Shown here: positions 30,772 to 38,144 of the stretch, one piece after another | Numbering within the stretch: the stretch's first letter is position 1 | Layout: the number at the start of each line of letters is the position of its first letter | NCBI GenBank assembly: GCA_023386365.1 | Contig: JAEWJX010000091.1 | Span: 1 to 52,120 of the forward strand | DNA length: 52,120 bases | Reading direction: 5' to 3' | From: Actinomycetes bacterium | Lineage (GTDB): Bacteria > Actinomycetota > Actinomycetes > Actinomycetales > Microbacteriaceae | Translations under genes and position numbers: made by a program | Notes under the pieces: generated by a model | What the model was told of the DNA's origin: nothing | The model's database searches: none | The model's input: the letters and a program-made list of their open reading frames with translations, nothing else

Positions 30772-31380
30772 GTGACCGACAAGCTCGACCTGAAGAAGCT
30801 CGACGCCTACAAGGCGAAGGCGGGCGAGTTCCGCATCGTCGACCTCGTGCCACAGCAGTACCTGATGCTCGACGGCTCGGGCGACCCGAACACGCAAGTG
30901 TTCGCCCGCGCCATCGAGACCCTCTACCCGGTGGCGTACAAGCTGAAGTTCGCCAGCAAGCAGCAGCTGGGCCGCGACTTCGTGGTGATGCCGCTGGAGG
31001 GGCTGTGGTGGGCGGACGACATGGCCGCGTTCACGGAACGCCGCGACAAGTCGCGCTGGAGTTGGACGCTCATGATCCTGCAGCCGGAGTGGATCGACGC
31101 CGGAATGTTTGCGAATGCGGTCGCGCAGGTCGCGGCGAAGAACCCGCCCGAGCGGCTCGCGGAGGTGCGGCTCGAGACCCTCGCCGAGGGCCGGGCCGTG
31201 CAGACCCTGCACCTCGGCTCGTTCGACGACGAGGCCGACACCCTCCACCGTCTGCACCACGAGTTCGTGACGGCGAACGGACTCGAACTGACCGGCAAGC
31301 ACCACGAGATCTACCTGTCCGATTTCCGTAAGACGGCGCCGGAGAAGCTGCGCACCATCCTGCGCCAGCCGGTGCGCTAG
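30772..31380 (+). CDS. GyrI-like small-molecule-binding domain protein
   Basis: 202 residues, single GyrI-like/SHS2-type domain without a DNA-binding part. Family signature: 'FRIVDLVPQQYLMLDGSGDP' near the N-terminus, 'FARAIETLYPVAYKLKF', 'PLEGLWWADDMAAFTERRDK' (in two parts), 'WTLMILQPEWID' and 'AVQTLHLGSFDDEADTLHRL'. Stand-alone proteins of this kind bind cyclic or hydrophobic compounds, and some hydrolyse them, protecting the cell; the ligand here is unknown. The start GTG 30772 follows a -10 element. The gene lies between inverted copies of the REP-like repeat together with the next gene. Confidence 0.88.
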   Translation: MTDKLDLKKLDAYKAKAGEFRIVDLVPQQYLMLDGSGDPNTQVFARAIETLYPVAYKLKFASKQQLGRDFVVMPLEGLWWADDMAAFTERRDKSRWSWTLMILQPEWIDAGMFANAVAQVAAKNPPERLAEVRLETLAEGRAVQTLHLGSFDDEADTLHRLHHEFVTANGLELTGKHHEIYLSDFRKTAPEKLRTILRQPVR

Positions 31381-31405
31381 CGGTCGCCCGCGATCTCGGG
31401 GCCCG

Positions 31406-31422
31406 GGGCGGCAAGACCGCCC
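31406..31422 (+). terminator. Hairpin after the GyrI-like gene
   Basis: GGGCGG, loop CAAGA, CCGCCC, about 25 bases after the stop codon and just upstream of the next gene's promoter. There is no U-run. Confidence 0.4.
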
Positions 31423-31434
31423 TGGCGCGCCACA

Positions 31435-31440
31435 TATGAT
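31435..31440 (+). promoter_or_regulatory. -10 element TATGAT before the glycosidase-like membrane gene
   Basis: TATGAT, close to consensus, is followed by CCTCTCC and ATG 31448. The spacing indicates a leaderless transcript and fixes the start at 31448, not at the in-frame codon 31436 inside the promoter. Confidence 0.65.
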
Positions 31441-31447
31441 CCTCTCC

Positions 31448-34400
31448 ATGACGAAGGCGACACGGCGGGGCTTCCTCGCCGTCACGACCTTCGTCGTGCT
31501 GATCGCGTTGAGTGTCGGGGTCGCGTTCGTGGTGAGCGATGCGCTCGGCATCCGCGCCGAACCGGCGGAGCAGATGACGCCCGCCGACCCGCAGACACCC
31601 GTCGCGGATGCCGCGGTCGCGCCGCCCGCGTTCTCCGGCATCCGCACGCCCGACTCGGAGCGCCTCACGGTGGCCACCGATGAACTCGAGGATGCCGTCG
31701 CCGACGCCGCCGAGACCGAAGGCACCGCCACCTTGACGGTGACGATCACCGGCGACGCCGACCCGCAGGATGACACCTACCGCGTCACCGGCACGCCGCA
31801 GGCGCTTCGCATCGACGCCGCGGGGGAGACGGGCGCCGTGCGCGGCGTCTACGACCTGGCGGCCGACATCCGCGCCGGCCGCGACATCAGCGAACGCATC
31901 GGCCAGACCGTCACCTCGAAGCTGCCGTTCCGGATGGTCGACCTGGGTGCGGTGGGCGTCGACCCCGACCCGTCGGAGTGGGAAGACGGCACCAACTATT
32001 CGCACGTGTCGGAGGCGTTCGCCGACGCGTACCTGCCGGAGGCCCCCTACGTCGACAGCGCCGCCCTCGCCGACAGCGCCGACGACTGGGAGCAGTACCT
32101 GCGTCACATCCTGGCCCTCGGCTACAACGCGGTCGCCTGGAACGGTTTCATCGAGTACGTCGACTTCGAGAGCACGGATGGGGGAGCCGTGTACCCGGAG
32201 GGTGACGACCACGTCGCCCGGGCTCAGGCGCTCCGCGAAGCGTTCACCCCGTTCTGGGAGCGCGCGCAGCAGCTCGGTGTGAAGCTGTACCTGCGCACCG
32301 ACATGCTCGCCCTCACCCCCGAGCTGTCCGACTACTTCGACGGCCGGTTCGGTTCGGCCGACACCGAGAACCCGGAACTGTGGAAGGTCTACACCGACGC
32401 GCTCGACGAGCTGTACGCCGACGTGCCCGCCATCTCGGGCGTGCTGATCCGCATCGGCGAGGGCGGCTCGATCTACCAGGAACCCGGCTGGGACTACTAC
32501 TCGGCGCTCGCCGTGCGCAGCGTGGACGCGGTGCGCACCATGCTGACCGCGTTCACCGAGCAGGCGGAGGCTGCCGAGCGTGAGGTGATCTTCCGCACCT
32601 GGAGTGTCGGCATCGGCGACGTCGGCGACATGCACACCGACCCGGAGTCGTACGAGGCGGTGCTGTCGGGCCTCGACTCGCCGAACCTCATCGTGTCGAC
32701 GAAGTACACCCTCGGCGACTACTACAGCTGGCTGCCGCTCAACGAGACCCTCGCATCCGGTGAGCAGCGCCGCATCGTGGAGTTCCAGTCGCGGCGGGAG
32801 TTCGAGGCGTTCGGATCGTTCCCCAACGACCTGGGCCCCGACTTCCAGTGGGCGCTGCAGACCCTGCTGGCGGCGAACCCGAATATCGAAGGCATCTGGA
32901 CGTGGACACAGGATGGCGGCCCGTGGCGCGCCGGCCCGATGAGCCTCTACCTGAAGGCCGGGTTCTGGCAGCTGTACGAGCAGAACACGATGGTGGCGGC
33001 GGCTCTCGCCCGCGACCCGCGGACGGATGTGGCGCAGGTCACCGCCGACTGGGCGCGGCAGTACCTCTCCGACGACCCGGCAACCGTCACCGCGATCGTG
33101 GAGGCGATGGCGTCGTCGCGTGAGGCGGTGAAGCAGGGCCTCTACCTGCAGCCGTTCGCCGAGAACCGGGTGTTCGCGGTGGGCCTCGAACCGCCGCCGC
33201 AGATGTGGCTGTTCGAGTGGGACATCCTCACCGGCGACACCGCCACCCTCGACACCATCTACGCCATCGTCGGCGATGAGCGCGTCGACGAGACGATCGC
33301 CGACGGCGCGGATGCGGTGGCGGCGGCCGATCGGATGCGCGACCTCGTCGAGGCGACGGATGCGGCGAGCTGGCATCCGGGTGCCCACGACGCGATGCTC
33401 GGCACGCTCGACTACGAGGTGAACACCCTGCAGCTGCTCGCCGCCTACCGGGCCATGTTCCTGTACCAGGCGCAGTGGCACGACACCTACGCGCCGGAGG
33501 CGTACGACCGCTGGGCGTCGGCCCGCGACCAGTACCTGGCCGCCGCATCCGACCACCTCGACCGGTACCAGGGCGACGTCGACCACCCGGCGTGGAACCT
33601 CACGGCCGCGCAGCTGGGAGTCGACCGCGCCGACCGCGACCTGGCGATGGCGTGGCTGGCGCGCATCCTGCTCGTGTTGGCGCTCGCGTGGCTGCTGATC
33701 GGCATGTTCGCCGCCCGCACCCGACTCGTGCGGCGGCCCGGCGCGATCGCCGCCCGCGCCACCTGGGTGGCCGCCACCCGCCCGTGGCGCGCCGACGAAT
33801 CGACCCTCGGCCTGGCACGCCTCGACCACATGCTGCTCGTGATCGTTCCCGGTGGGCTGCTGGTGGCGACGCGTGCCGTGCAGACCTCGTTCCTCGCGCC
33901 CACGCAACTGCTGGTCACGTTGGGCGCGTGGGCGGTGTTCGCCACCGTGCTGCTCGTGTTCCTGCGCGGCCGCACCGCGTGGGGTGTCATCTCCGCCGTC
34001 GGCGGCGTGATGGTGCTGCGGTGCACGCTCACCCTCATCGCGTTGTCGTTCACCGGACCCGGCGGCTACTGGTTCGGCTTCTGGACCGACCCGACGCTCC
34101 GCACCGCCTACATCGCGCTCGCCTTCGCCGCCTTCATCTGGGTGTTCGTCGCCGCCGGGTGGGCGCTGTCGGTGCGCGTCGGCCGCCGCCGCGCCACCGG
34201 CGCCGTGCTCGCCGCCGTCGGCCTCGGGCTCGCGATCCCCGCGCTCGTCGTGGCGATCATCGGGCTCGAGCAGGCGCTCACCGTGTGGAACGACCAGATG
34301 GGTCTGCTGCCGTGGGGGTTGGCGCGCATCCTCGGCATCACCACCTACCTGGAGATCCCCGAAGACACCGCCTGGTGGGCGGCAGCCGGCGGCCTTCTGC

Positions 34401-34480
34401 TCATGTTCGTGGGGCTCGCGCTGGTGGCGTGGGGTCAGCGGGCGCGGCAGCGTGACCGCGCCGCGCACCCCGCTGGTTGA
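31448..34480 (+). CDS. GH67-like glycosidase domain fused to about seven membrane helices
   Basis: 1010 residues. A membrane anchor (residues about 9-31) is followed by a GH20b/GH67-like N-terminal domain ('ALRIDAAGETGAVRGVYDLA') and a TIM-barrel-like region (about 150-500). That region contains 'LRHILALGYNAVAWNGF', 'ISGVLIRIGEGGSIY' and 'IVEFQSRREFEAFGSF'; the last resembles the Met-Glu-Phe-Gln-x-x-x-Glu-Tyr block of alpha-glucuronidases. 'GIWTWTQDGGPWRAG' follows, then a helical part (about 510-725). From about residue 730 there are roughly seven membrane helices, beginning 'WLARILLVLALAWLLIGMFA'. The barrel should face outside. The last Pro-Ala-Gly and stop lie in the REP-like element. An alpha-uronidase-like or other surface glycan-processing role is inferred; catalytic residues are not certain. 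Confidence 0.82.
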   Translation: MTKATRRGFLAVTTFVVLIALSVGVAFVVSDALGIRAEPAEQMTPADPQTPVADAAVAPPAFSGIRTPDSERLTVATDELEDAVADAAETEGTATLTVTITGDADPQDDTYRVTGTPQALRIDAAGETGAVRGVYDLAADIRAGRDISERIGQTVTSKLPFRMVDLGAVGVDPDPSEWEDGTNYSHVSEAFADAYLPEAPYVDSAALADSADDWEQYLRHILALGYNAVAWNGFIEYVDFESTDGGAVYPEGDDHVARAQALREAFTPFWERAQQLGVKLYLRTDMLALTPELSDYFDGRFGSADTENPELWKVYTDALDELYADVPAISGVLIRIGEGGSIYQEPGWDYYSALAVRSVDAVRTMLTAFTEQAEAAEREVIFRTWSVGIGDVGDMHTDPESYEAVLSGLDSPNLIVSTKYTLGDYYSWLPLNETLASGEQRRIVEFQSRREFEAFGSFPNDLGPDFQWALQTLLAANPNIEGIWTWTQDGGPWRAGPMSLYLKAGFWQLYEQNTMVAAALARDPRTDVAQVTADWARQYLSDDPATVTAIVEAMASSREAVKQGLYLQPFAENRVFAVGLEPPPQMWLFEWDILTGDTATLDTIYAIVGDERVDETIADGADAVAAADRMRDLVEATDAASWHPGAHDAMLGTLDYEVNTLQLLAAYRAMFLYQAQWHDTYAPEAYDRWASARDQYLAAASDHLDRYQGDVDHPAWNLTAAQLGVDRADRDLAMAWLARILLVLALAWLLIGMFAARTRLVRRPGAIAARATWVAATRPWRADESTLGLARLDHMLLVIVPGGLLVATRAVQTSFLAPTQLLVTLGAWAVFATVLLVFLRGRTAWGVISAVGGVMVLRCTLTLIALSFTGPGGYWFGFWTDPTLRTAYIALAFAAFIWVFVAAGWALSVRVGRRRATGAVLAAVGLGLAIPALVVAIIGLEQALTVWNDQMGLLPWGLARILGITTYLEIPEDTAWWAAAGGLLLMFVGLALVAWGQRARQRDRAAHPAG

Positions 34481-34553
34481 GTAGCGACCGCCGGAGGCGG
34501 CCGCACCCCGCTGGTTGAGTAGCGACCGCCGGAGGCGGCCGCGTATCGAAACC
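34469..34553 (+). repeat. REP-like element, tandem copy, plus orientation
   Basis: Copy 1 (34469-34504): CCCGCTGGTTGAGTAGCG plus stem CCGCC-GGA-GGCGG and CCGC. Copy 2 (34507-34553) repeats this and continues to GTATCGAAACC. TGA 34478-34480 in copy 1 is the stop of the glycosidase-like gene. Confidence 0.88.
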
Positions 34554-34618
34554 CCCCGCACTCAACGGATGGCGCGCCGCGGTACAGTCGTCGCGATCTG
34601 ATCCGAGCGCTTGGAGCG

Positions 34619-35314
34619 ATGATGCCCGCCACCGCACTTCCGTCATCCGGCGACCTTCCGGGGGGCGGCACACGCACCTGCGACGCGCGGGGGATGGCCG
34701 AGATCCACCGCTTCTTCCGTGCCGGGTTCGGTGAGGCGCCGACGCTGGTGGCGGGGGTGCGTCCGGGCGATGCGGGGCACGCCGACACGGTGGGCGACCA
34801 CCTCGCGATGCTGTCGGTCAGCCTGCACGCGCACCACGAGGGCGAGGATGCGCGGCTGTGGAGCAGCCTGGAGGAACGCTCGCCGTCGTGTGCGGGGCAT
34901 GTCGCCCGCATGAAGCAGCACCACGCGCAACTGCTCGTCCACCTGGTCGCGCTCGATGAGGCGCTGCCCGCCTGGAGGGCGTCGGGCGCGTCCGCGGATG
35001 CCGCCCCCGTCGTGGCCGCGCTGGGCGGCATCAATGAGGCTCTCGACATCCACCTCGGCGACGAGGAGCTGAACATCGTGCCCGTGATGGAGACGGTGCT
35101 CACCCAGAAGGAGGTCGACTGGTTCGGGGAGCACGGTCGCGCCGCCACTCCGAAGGGTAAGACGTGGCCGATGCTCGGCGCGATCCTCGCGGCCCAGCCG
35201 GATGGCGGCGACGAGTGGATGCGGGAGCACCTTCCGGCGCCGGTGCGGTTCATCTGGCGGGTGGTCGGCAAGCCGAAGTACGAGGCGAGCCGCCGGGCGC
35301 TCACCCGCGCCTGA
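34619..35314 (+). CDS. Hemerythrin domain protein
   Basis: 231 residues, cytoplasmic four-helix bundle. Metal ligands expected for hemerythrin HHE domains are visible: 'VGDHLAMLSVSLHAHHEGED' (His...His-His-x-x-Glu), 'MKQHHAQLL' and 'DIHLGDEELNIVPVME' (His-x-x-x-Glu-Glu). The diiron centre would bind oxygen, NO or act in redox sensing; many actinobacteria carry several such proteins. ATG 34619 follows GGAG at six bases; a second ATG is directly adjacent (34622). A TACAGT -10 at about 34585 gives a short conventional leader, unlike the leaderless neighbours. Confidence 0.88.
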   Translation: MMPATALPSSGDLPGGGTRTCDARGMAEIHRFFRAGFGEAPTLVAGVRPGDAGHADTVGDHLAMLSVSLHAHHEGEDARLWSSLEERSPSCAGHVARMKQHHAQLLVHLVALDEALPAWRASGASADAAPVVAALGGINEALDIHLGDEELNIVPVMETVLTQKEVDWFGEHGRAATPKGKTWPMLGAILAAQPDGGDEWMREHLPAPVRFIWRVVGKPKYEASRRALTRA

Positions 35315-35316
35315 GT

Positions 35317-35877
35317 TCAGCGCACGCGGTAGCGCAGGTAGATCGAGCCGTTCTCGAAGAGCCGCTGTTCCCGCAGGTCGAGGTCGAGGTGCAGCCCTTC
35401 GTCGAGGAACCGCGTGCCGCCGCCCAGGTAGACGGGCGAGACGATCACGTGCACCTCGTCGAGCAGGCCCGCGCGAGCCGCCTCGGACGCGAGCACGCCT
35501 CCCGCGATCGCGACCGGCGCATCCGCCTCCGCCTTCCACCGTGCGATCTCGTCGACGTCGAAGTGGTCGCGCAGGTCTGCGCCGTCGAGGGTGGGTGCGC
35601 TGAACGTGGTCGAGTAAATGACTTTGTGGAAACGCGCCCACAGGTCCTTCCACTCGCGAGAGGCCCCGGTGAGCTGGTCACGGTCGACCGTGTCCCAGAA
35701 CGTCATCACCTCGGCGTTGCGGCGACCGTACAGGTGCAGCCGGGTGGGACCGAAGAGCTCGTTGATGAAGCCGAGCACCTCTTCGGTGACGGGTGGACCC
35801 CAATCCAGGCCGCCCTCCGCGTCGGCTCGGTACCCGTCGAGGGATGCGGTGCCGAAGTAGATGAGCGGCCGACTCAT
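35317..35877 (-). CDS. RibD/dihydrofolate reductase-like family protein
   Basis: 186 residues. 'IYFGTASLDGYRADAEGGLD', 'HLYGRRNAEVM', 'IYSTTF', 'VAIAGGVLASEAARAGLLDE' and 'YLGGGTRFLD' follow the RibD C-terminal/DHFR-fold reductase pattern (NADPH-binding Gly-Gly, then Leu-Leu-Asp-Glu). Stand-alone members are widespread in actinobacteria and mostly of unknown substrate; riboflavin synthesis is unlikely without other rib genes nearby. ATG 35877 overlaps the stop of the DUF1761 gene by four bases (ATGA), so the two are translationally coupled. It converges on the hemerythrin gene with only two bases between stops. Confidence 0.88.
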   Translation of the reverse strand: MSRPLIYFGTASLDGYRADAEGGLDWGPPVTEEVLGFINELFGPTRLHLYGRRNAEVMTFWDTVDRDQLTGASREWKDLWARFHKVIYSTTFSAPTLDGADLRDHFDVDEIARWKAEADAPVAIAGGVLASEAARAGLLDEVHVIVSPVYLGGGTRFLDEGLHLDLDLREQRLFENGSIYLRYRVR

Positions 35878-36293
35878 GCGGGCCAGACCCCGATGATGAT
35901 CGCCATGATCACGATCGTCACCAGCTCGTGGGCGCAGTTCAGCACCGTGAGTCCGGCCGGTCGGCGGTCGAACTGGTCATGGGTGATGAACCGTGCCGCC
36001 GTGAACCCGGCCCACAGGATCACGCCGGTGAGCACCGAGTTCCAGAAGAAGCTGCCGCCGTAGAACTGCAGCGAGATGTAGGCGGCGCCGGCGAGCACCC
36101 ACGCGGTGATGAAGCTCACGAGCACGGTGACGATCATGGGCCGCAGGAACGGCGCGTTCGCGTTCGGGTCGATGCCGGACTGCTTCATCCAGTAGTTGCC
36201 GAACACTTTCGGGGTGTACCAGATGGCCCCCACGACCATGCTCGACAGGGTGGCGAGTACCACCGCGATGTAGTTGATCTCCGGGACGGTCAT
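35874..36293 (-). CDS. DUF1761 membrane protein
   Basis: 139 residues, four membrane helices. 'INYIAVVLATLSSMVVGAIW' and 'YTPKVFGNYWMKQSG' form the diagnostic DUF1761 opening (Asn-x...Gly-x-x-Trp-Tyr-x-Pro...Phe-Gly). Further helices are 'MIVTVLVSFITAWVLAGAAY', 'VLTGVILWAGFTAARFI' and 'LVTIVIMAIIIGVW'. The function of this family is unknown. I start at ATG 36293 because GAGGGAGA lies about six bases upstream and the protein then matches the family length; an earlier frame start at 36446 overlaps the next gene and is not supported. It is co-transcribed with the RibD-like gene. Confidence 0.87.
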   Translation of the reverse strand: MTVPEINYIAVVLATLSSMVVGAIWYTPKVFGNYWMKQSGIDPNANAPFLRPMIVTVLVSFITAWVLAGAAYISLQFYGGSFFWNSVLTGVILWAGFTAARFITHDQFDRRPAGLTVLNCAHELVTIVIMAIIIGVWPA

Positions 36294-36337
36294 GGTGGTC
36301 TCCCTCGGCGTTGCGGTTGATGCTGCCGAGGGTAGTC

Positions 36338-36994
36338 CTAGCCTGCGTCGCCGGGGCGCACCCGGAAGCCCTTCGCCAGGTTCTCGCGCAGCTGTTCGGC
36401 GTTCTGCCGGGTCACGTAGGCGGGGCGGTCGCGTTCGAGGCGCCACGACTCGTCGAGGCTGCCCGCGGACACGGTGTCGTAGCCGAGGCGGTCGTAGATG
36501 TCGGTGATGAACGCGATCGCGTCGGCGTGGTCGGATGCGGTGCCGAGGGCGCGGCGGTCGGGGGTGCCGGCCGGGGTGCCGGTGGTGGTGATGTCGGCGG
36601 CCGTGATGTGGTTGAAGGCCTTGACGACCTTCGAGGTGGGGAGGTGCGCCTGCAGCAGCCCCGAGACGGTGGTCTCGCCGTTGTCGAGCGACGGGATGTG
36701 TCCGTCGCGCTCCCAGTAGTAGTTGTTGGTGTCGATGACGATCTTGCCGGCCAGCGGCTCGACGGGCACGTGCGGGTAGGCGACCAGCGGCACCGTCACG
36801 ACCGCCACATCCGCGGCTTCCGCCGCCTCCTCGGCGGTGGCGGCACGGGCCGTCGGGCCGAGTTCGGTGGTCAGGTCGGTGAGGGTCTCGGGCCCCCGCG
36901 AGTTCGCGATCACCACGTCGTAGCCGAGGCCCGTGAAGGCCCGCGCGAGCTGGGATCCGATGTGTCCTGCGCCGATGATTCCGATCGTGGTCAT
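36338..36994 (-). CDS. NADPH-dependent F420 reductase-like protein (COG2085)
   Basis: 218 residues. The Rossmann motif 'TIGIIGAGHIGSQLARAF' at the N-terminus and 'VVIANSRGPETL' (NADP-preferring Ser-Arg after strand 2) place it with F420:NADP oxidoreductase-like proteins. 'VAVVTVPLVAY', 'GKIVIDTNNYYWERDG', 'VVKAFNHI' and 'LGYDTVSAGSLDESWRLE' are further blocks. Whether the organism makes F420 cannot be judged here, so the partner substrate is uncertain. ATG 36994 has GGAG about seven bases upstream. It lies 44 bases upstream of the DUF1761 gene on the same strand, and the three genes may form one operon. Confidence 0.87.
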   Translation of the reverse strand: MTTIGIIGAGHIGSQLARAFTGLGYDVVIANSRGPETLTDLTTELGPTARAATAEEAAEAADVAVVTVPLVAYPHVPVEPLAGKIVIDTNNYYWERDGHIPSLDNGETTVSGLLQAHLPTSKVVKAFNHITAADITTTGTPAGTPDRRALGTASDHADAIAFITDIYDRLGYDTVSAGSLDESWRLERDRPAYVTRQNAEQLRENLAKGFRVRPGDAG

Positions 36995-37062
36995 GGTGAC
37001 TCCAACCGCGAAAGGCTGGCCTGGATTCCCATCGGGGTCTCGCGAGTGTCGGCGCGCGGTGT

Positions 37063-37068
37063 CAGAGT
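37063..37068 (+). promoter_or_regulatory. -10-like element CAGAGT before azlC
   Basis: CAGAGT is followed by six bases and GTG 37075. It deviates from TAnnnT in the first base but keeps the leaderless spacing. Confidence 0.35.
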
Positions 37069-37074
37069 GGCCCG

Positions 37075-37818
37075 GTGACGTCGCCCCTGCCCACTGACCG
37101 CCAGCTGGCGCGCGCCGCCTGGCTGCAGGGCATCCGGGATGCGTCGCTCATCGTGCTCGGCTACATCCCGTTCGGGCTGGCGGCGGGTGCCGCGATGGCG
37201 CAGACGGATGTGAGCGCGGCGGTGTCGATCCTGTCGAGCCCGATCGTGTTCGCCGGCGCGGCGCAACTGGTGGCGATCCAGTTGCTCGATTCGGGTGCCG
37301 GCATCGCGCTCGTGGTGGTGACGGTGCTGATCGTGAACGCGCGGCACCTGCTGTACAGCGCATCGTTGGAGCCGCACCTGGCGGGCTGGTCGCGAGGGCA
37401 GCGCATGGCGGGGGCGTTCCTGCTGGCCGATCCGGTGTACGCGCTCGCGATCAGCCGCTTCGAACGCCCGGGCGGTGCCGGTGCCCGCGCGGAGCAGCTG
37501 GGGTACTACTTCGGTGCGGGCCTCACCTGTCTCGTCGGGTGGACCGGCCTCACCACGTTCGGGGTGCTGCTCGGCGGTTTGATCCCGCGGTCGGTGCCGC
37601 TGGAGTTGGCGATCCCGCTCACGTTCCTGCTGCTGGTGCTGCCGCTCATCAAAGACCGCGCGGGGCTGGTCGCCGCCGCGGTGGGTGGCTTCGTCGCGTT
37701 GCTGGCGAACGGGTTGCCGTTCGGCATGGGGCTGCTGGTGGGTGCACTGGTGGGACTCGTGGCCGGGGGTGTGGTGCTAGCACGTACCAGCCCTCCTGTG
37801 GAGGCCGCGGATGCTTGA
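37075..37818 (+). CDS. azlC: AzlC family branched-chain amino acid exporter, large subunit
   Basis: 247 residues. It is the large membrane subunit of an AzlCD-type exporter of branched-chain amino acids or analogues. Conserved blocks: 'GIRDASLIVLGYIPFGLAAG', 'ILSSPIVFAGAAQLVAIQLL' and 'VNARHLLYSASLEPHL', the last highly diagnostic. 'LLADPVYALAISRFE' and several further helices follow to the C-terminus. GTG 37075 is preceded by a weak -10-like box at six bases, and no ribosome binding site is seen. The azlD start overlaps the last eight bases of this gene, so the subunits are made together. Confidence 0.94.
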   Translation: MTSPLPTDRQLARAAWLQGIRDASLIVLGYIPFGLAAGAAMAQTDVSAAVSILSSPIVFAGAAQLVAIQLLDSGAGIALVVVTVLIVNARHLLYSASLEPHLAGWSRGQRMAGAFLLADPVYALAISRFERPGGAGARAEQLGYYFGAGLTCLVGWTGLTTFGVLLGGLIPRSVPLELAIPLTFLLLVLPLIKDRAGLVAAAVGGFVALLANGLPFGMGLLVGALVGLVAGGVVLARTSPPVEAADA

Positions 37819-38140
37819 TCTGCTCGCGATCGTGCTTTCCGGCATCGTCACCTACGTGACGCGCGTGATCTTCCTCATCTCGAAGAAGCTCACCCCGCCG
37901 AAGCGCACCCTGCGTTACCTGCCGCTCGTGGGCCCCGCGGTGCTCGGCGCGATCGCCGTACCGGGCATCCTCGCCCCGCGCGACGTGGTCTCGCTCACCG
38001 AGACGTTGCCGGCGCTCGCGGCGGCCGTCGTCGCGTTCGTGCTGTTCCGCTGGACGAAGCAGATGGTGGTGGGTCTCGTCGGCGGCCTGCTGGTCTGGTG
38101 GGGCATCCTCGCCCTGCTCGGGGCGTTCGGTCTGCGCTAG
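37811..38140 (+). CDS. azlD: AzlD family branched-chain amino acid exporter, small subunit
   Basis: 109 residues with about four membrane helices. 'AIVLSGIVTYVTRVIFLISK' (the Thr-Tyr-x-x-Arg of AzlD), 'LRYLPLVGPAVLGAIAVPGI' and the C-terminal 'VVGLVGGLLVWWGILALLG' fit the family. It pairs with AzlC in the membrane to export branched-chain amino acids or toxic analogues. The start ATG 37811 lies inside the end of azlC with an eight-base overlap. It converges on the coiled-coil gene four bases away. Confidence 0.93.
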   Translation: MLDLLAIVLSGIVTYVTRVIFLISKKLTPPKRTLRYLPLVGPAVLGAIAVPGILAPRDVVSLTETLPALAAAVVAFVLFRWTKQMVVGLVGGLLVWWGILALLGAFGLR

Positions 38141-38144
38141 CGGG

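Noticed and set aside
30656..34553. Composite transposon bounded by the inverted repeat elements
   Set aside because: No transposase or integrase is encoded, no target-site duplication is evident, and the same element occurs singly elsewhere; kept only as an inverted-repeat observation.
35317..35877. Assignment of the RibD/DHFR-like gene to folate or riboflavin synthesis
   Set aside because: It is a stand-alone divergent family member with no thyA or rib genes nearby; only the fold can be supported.
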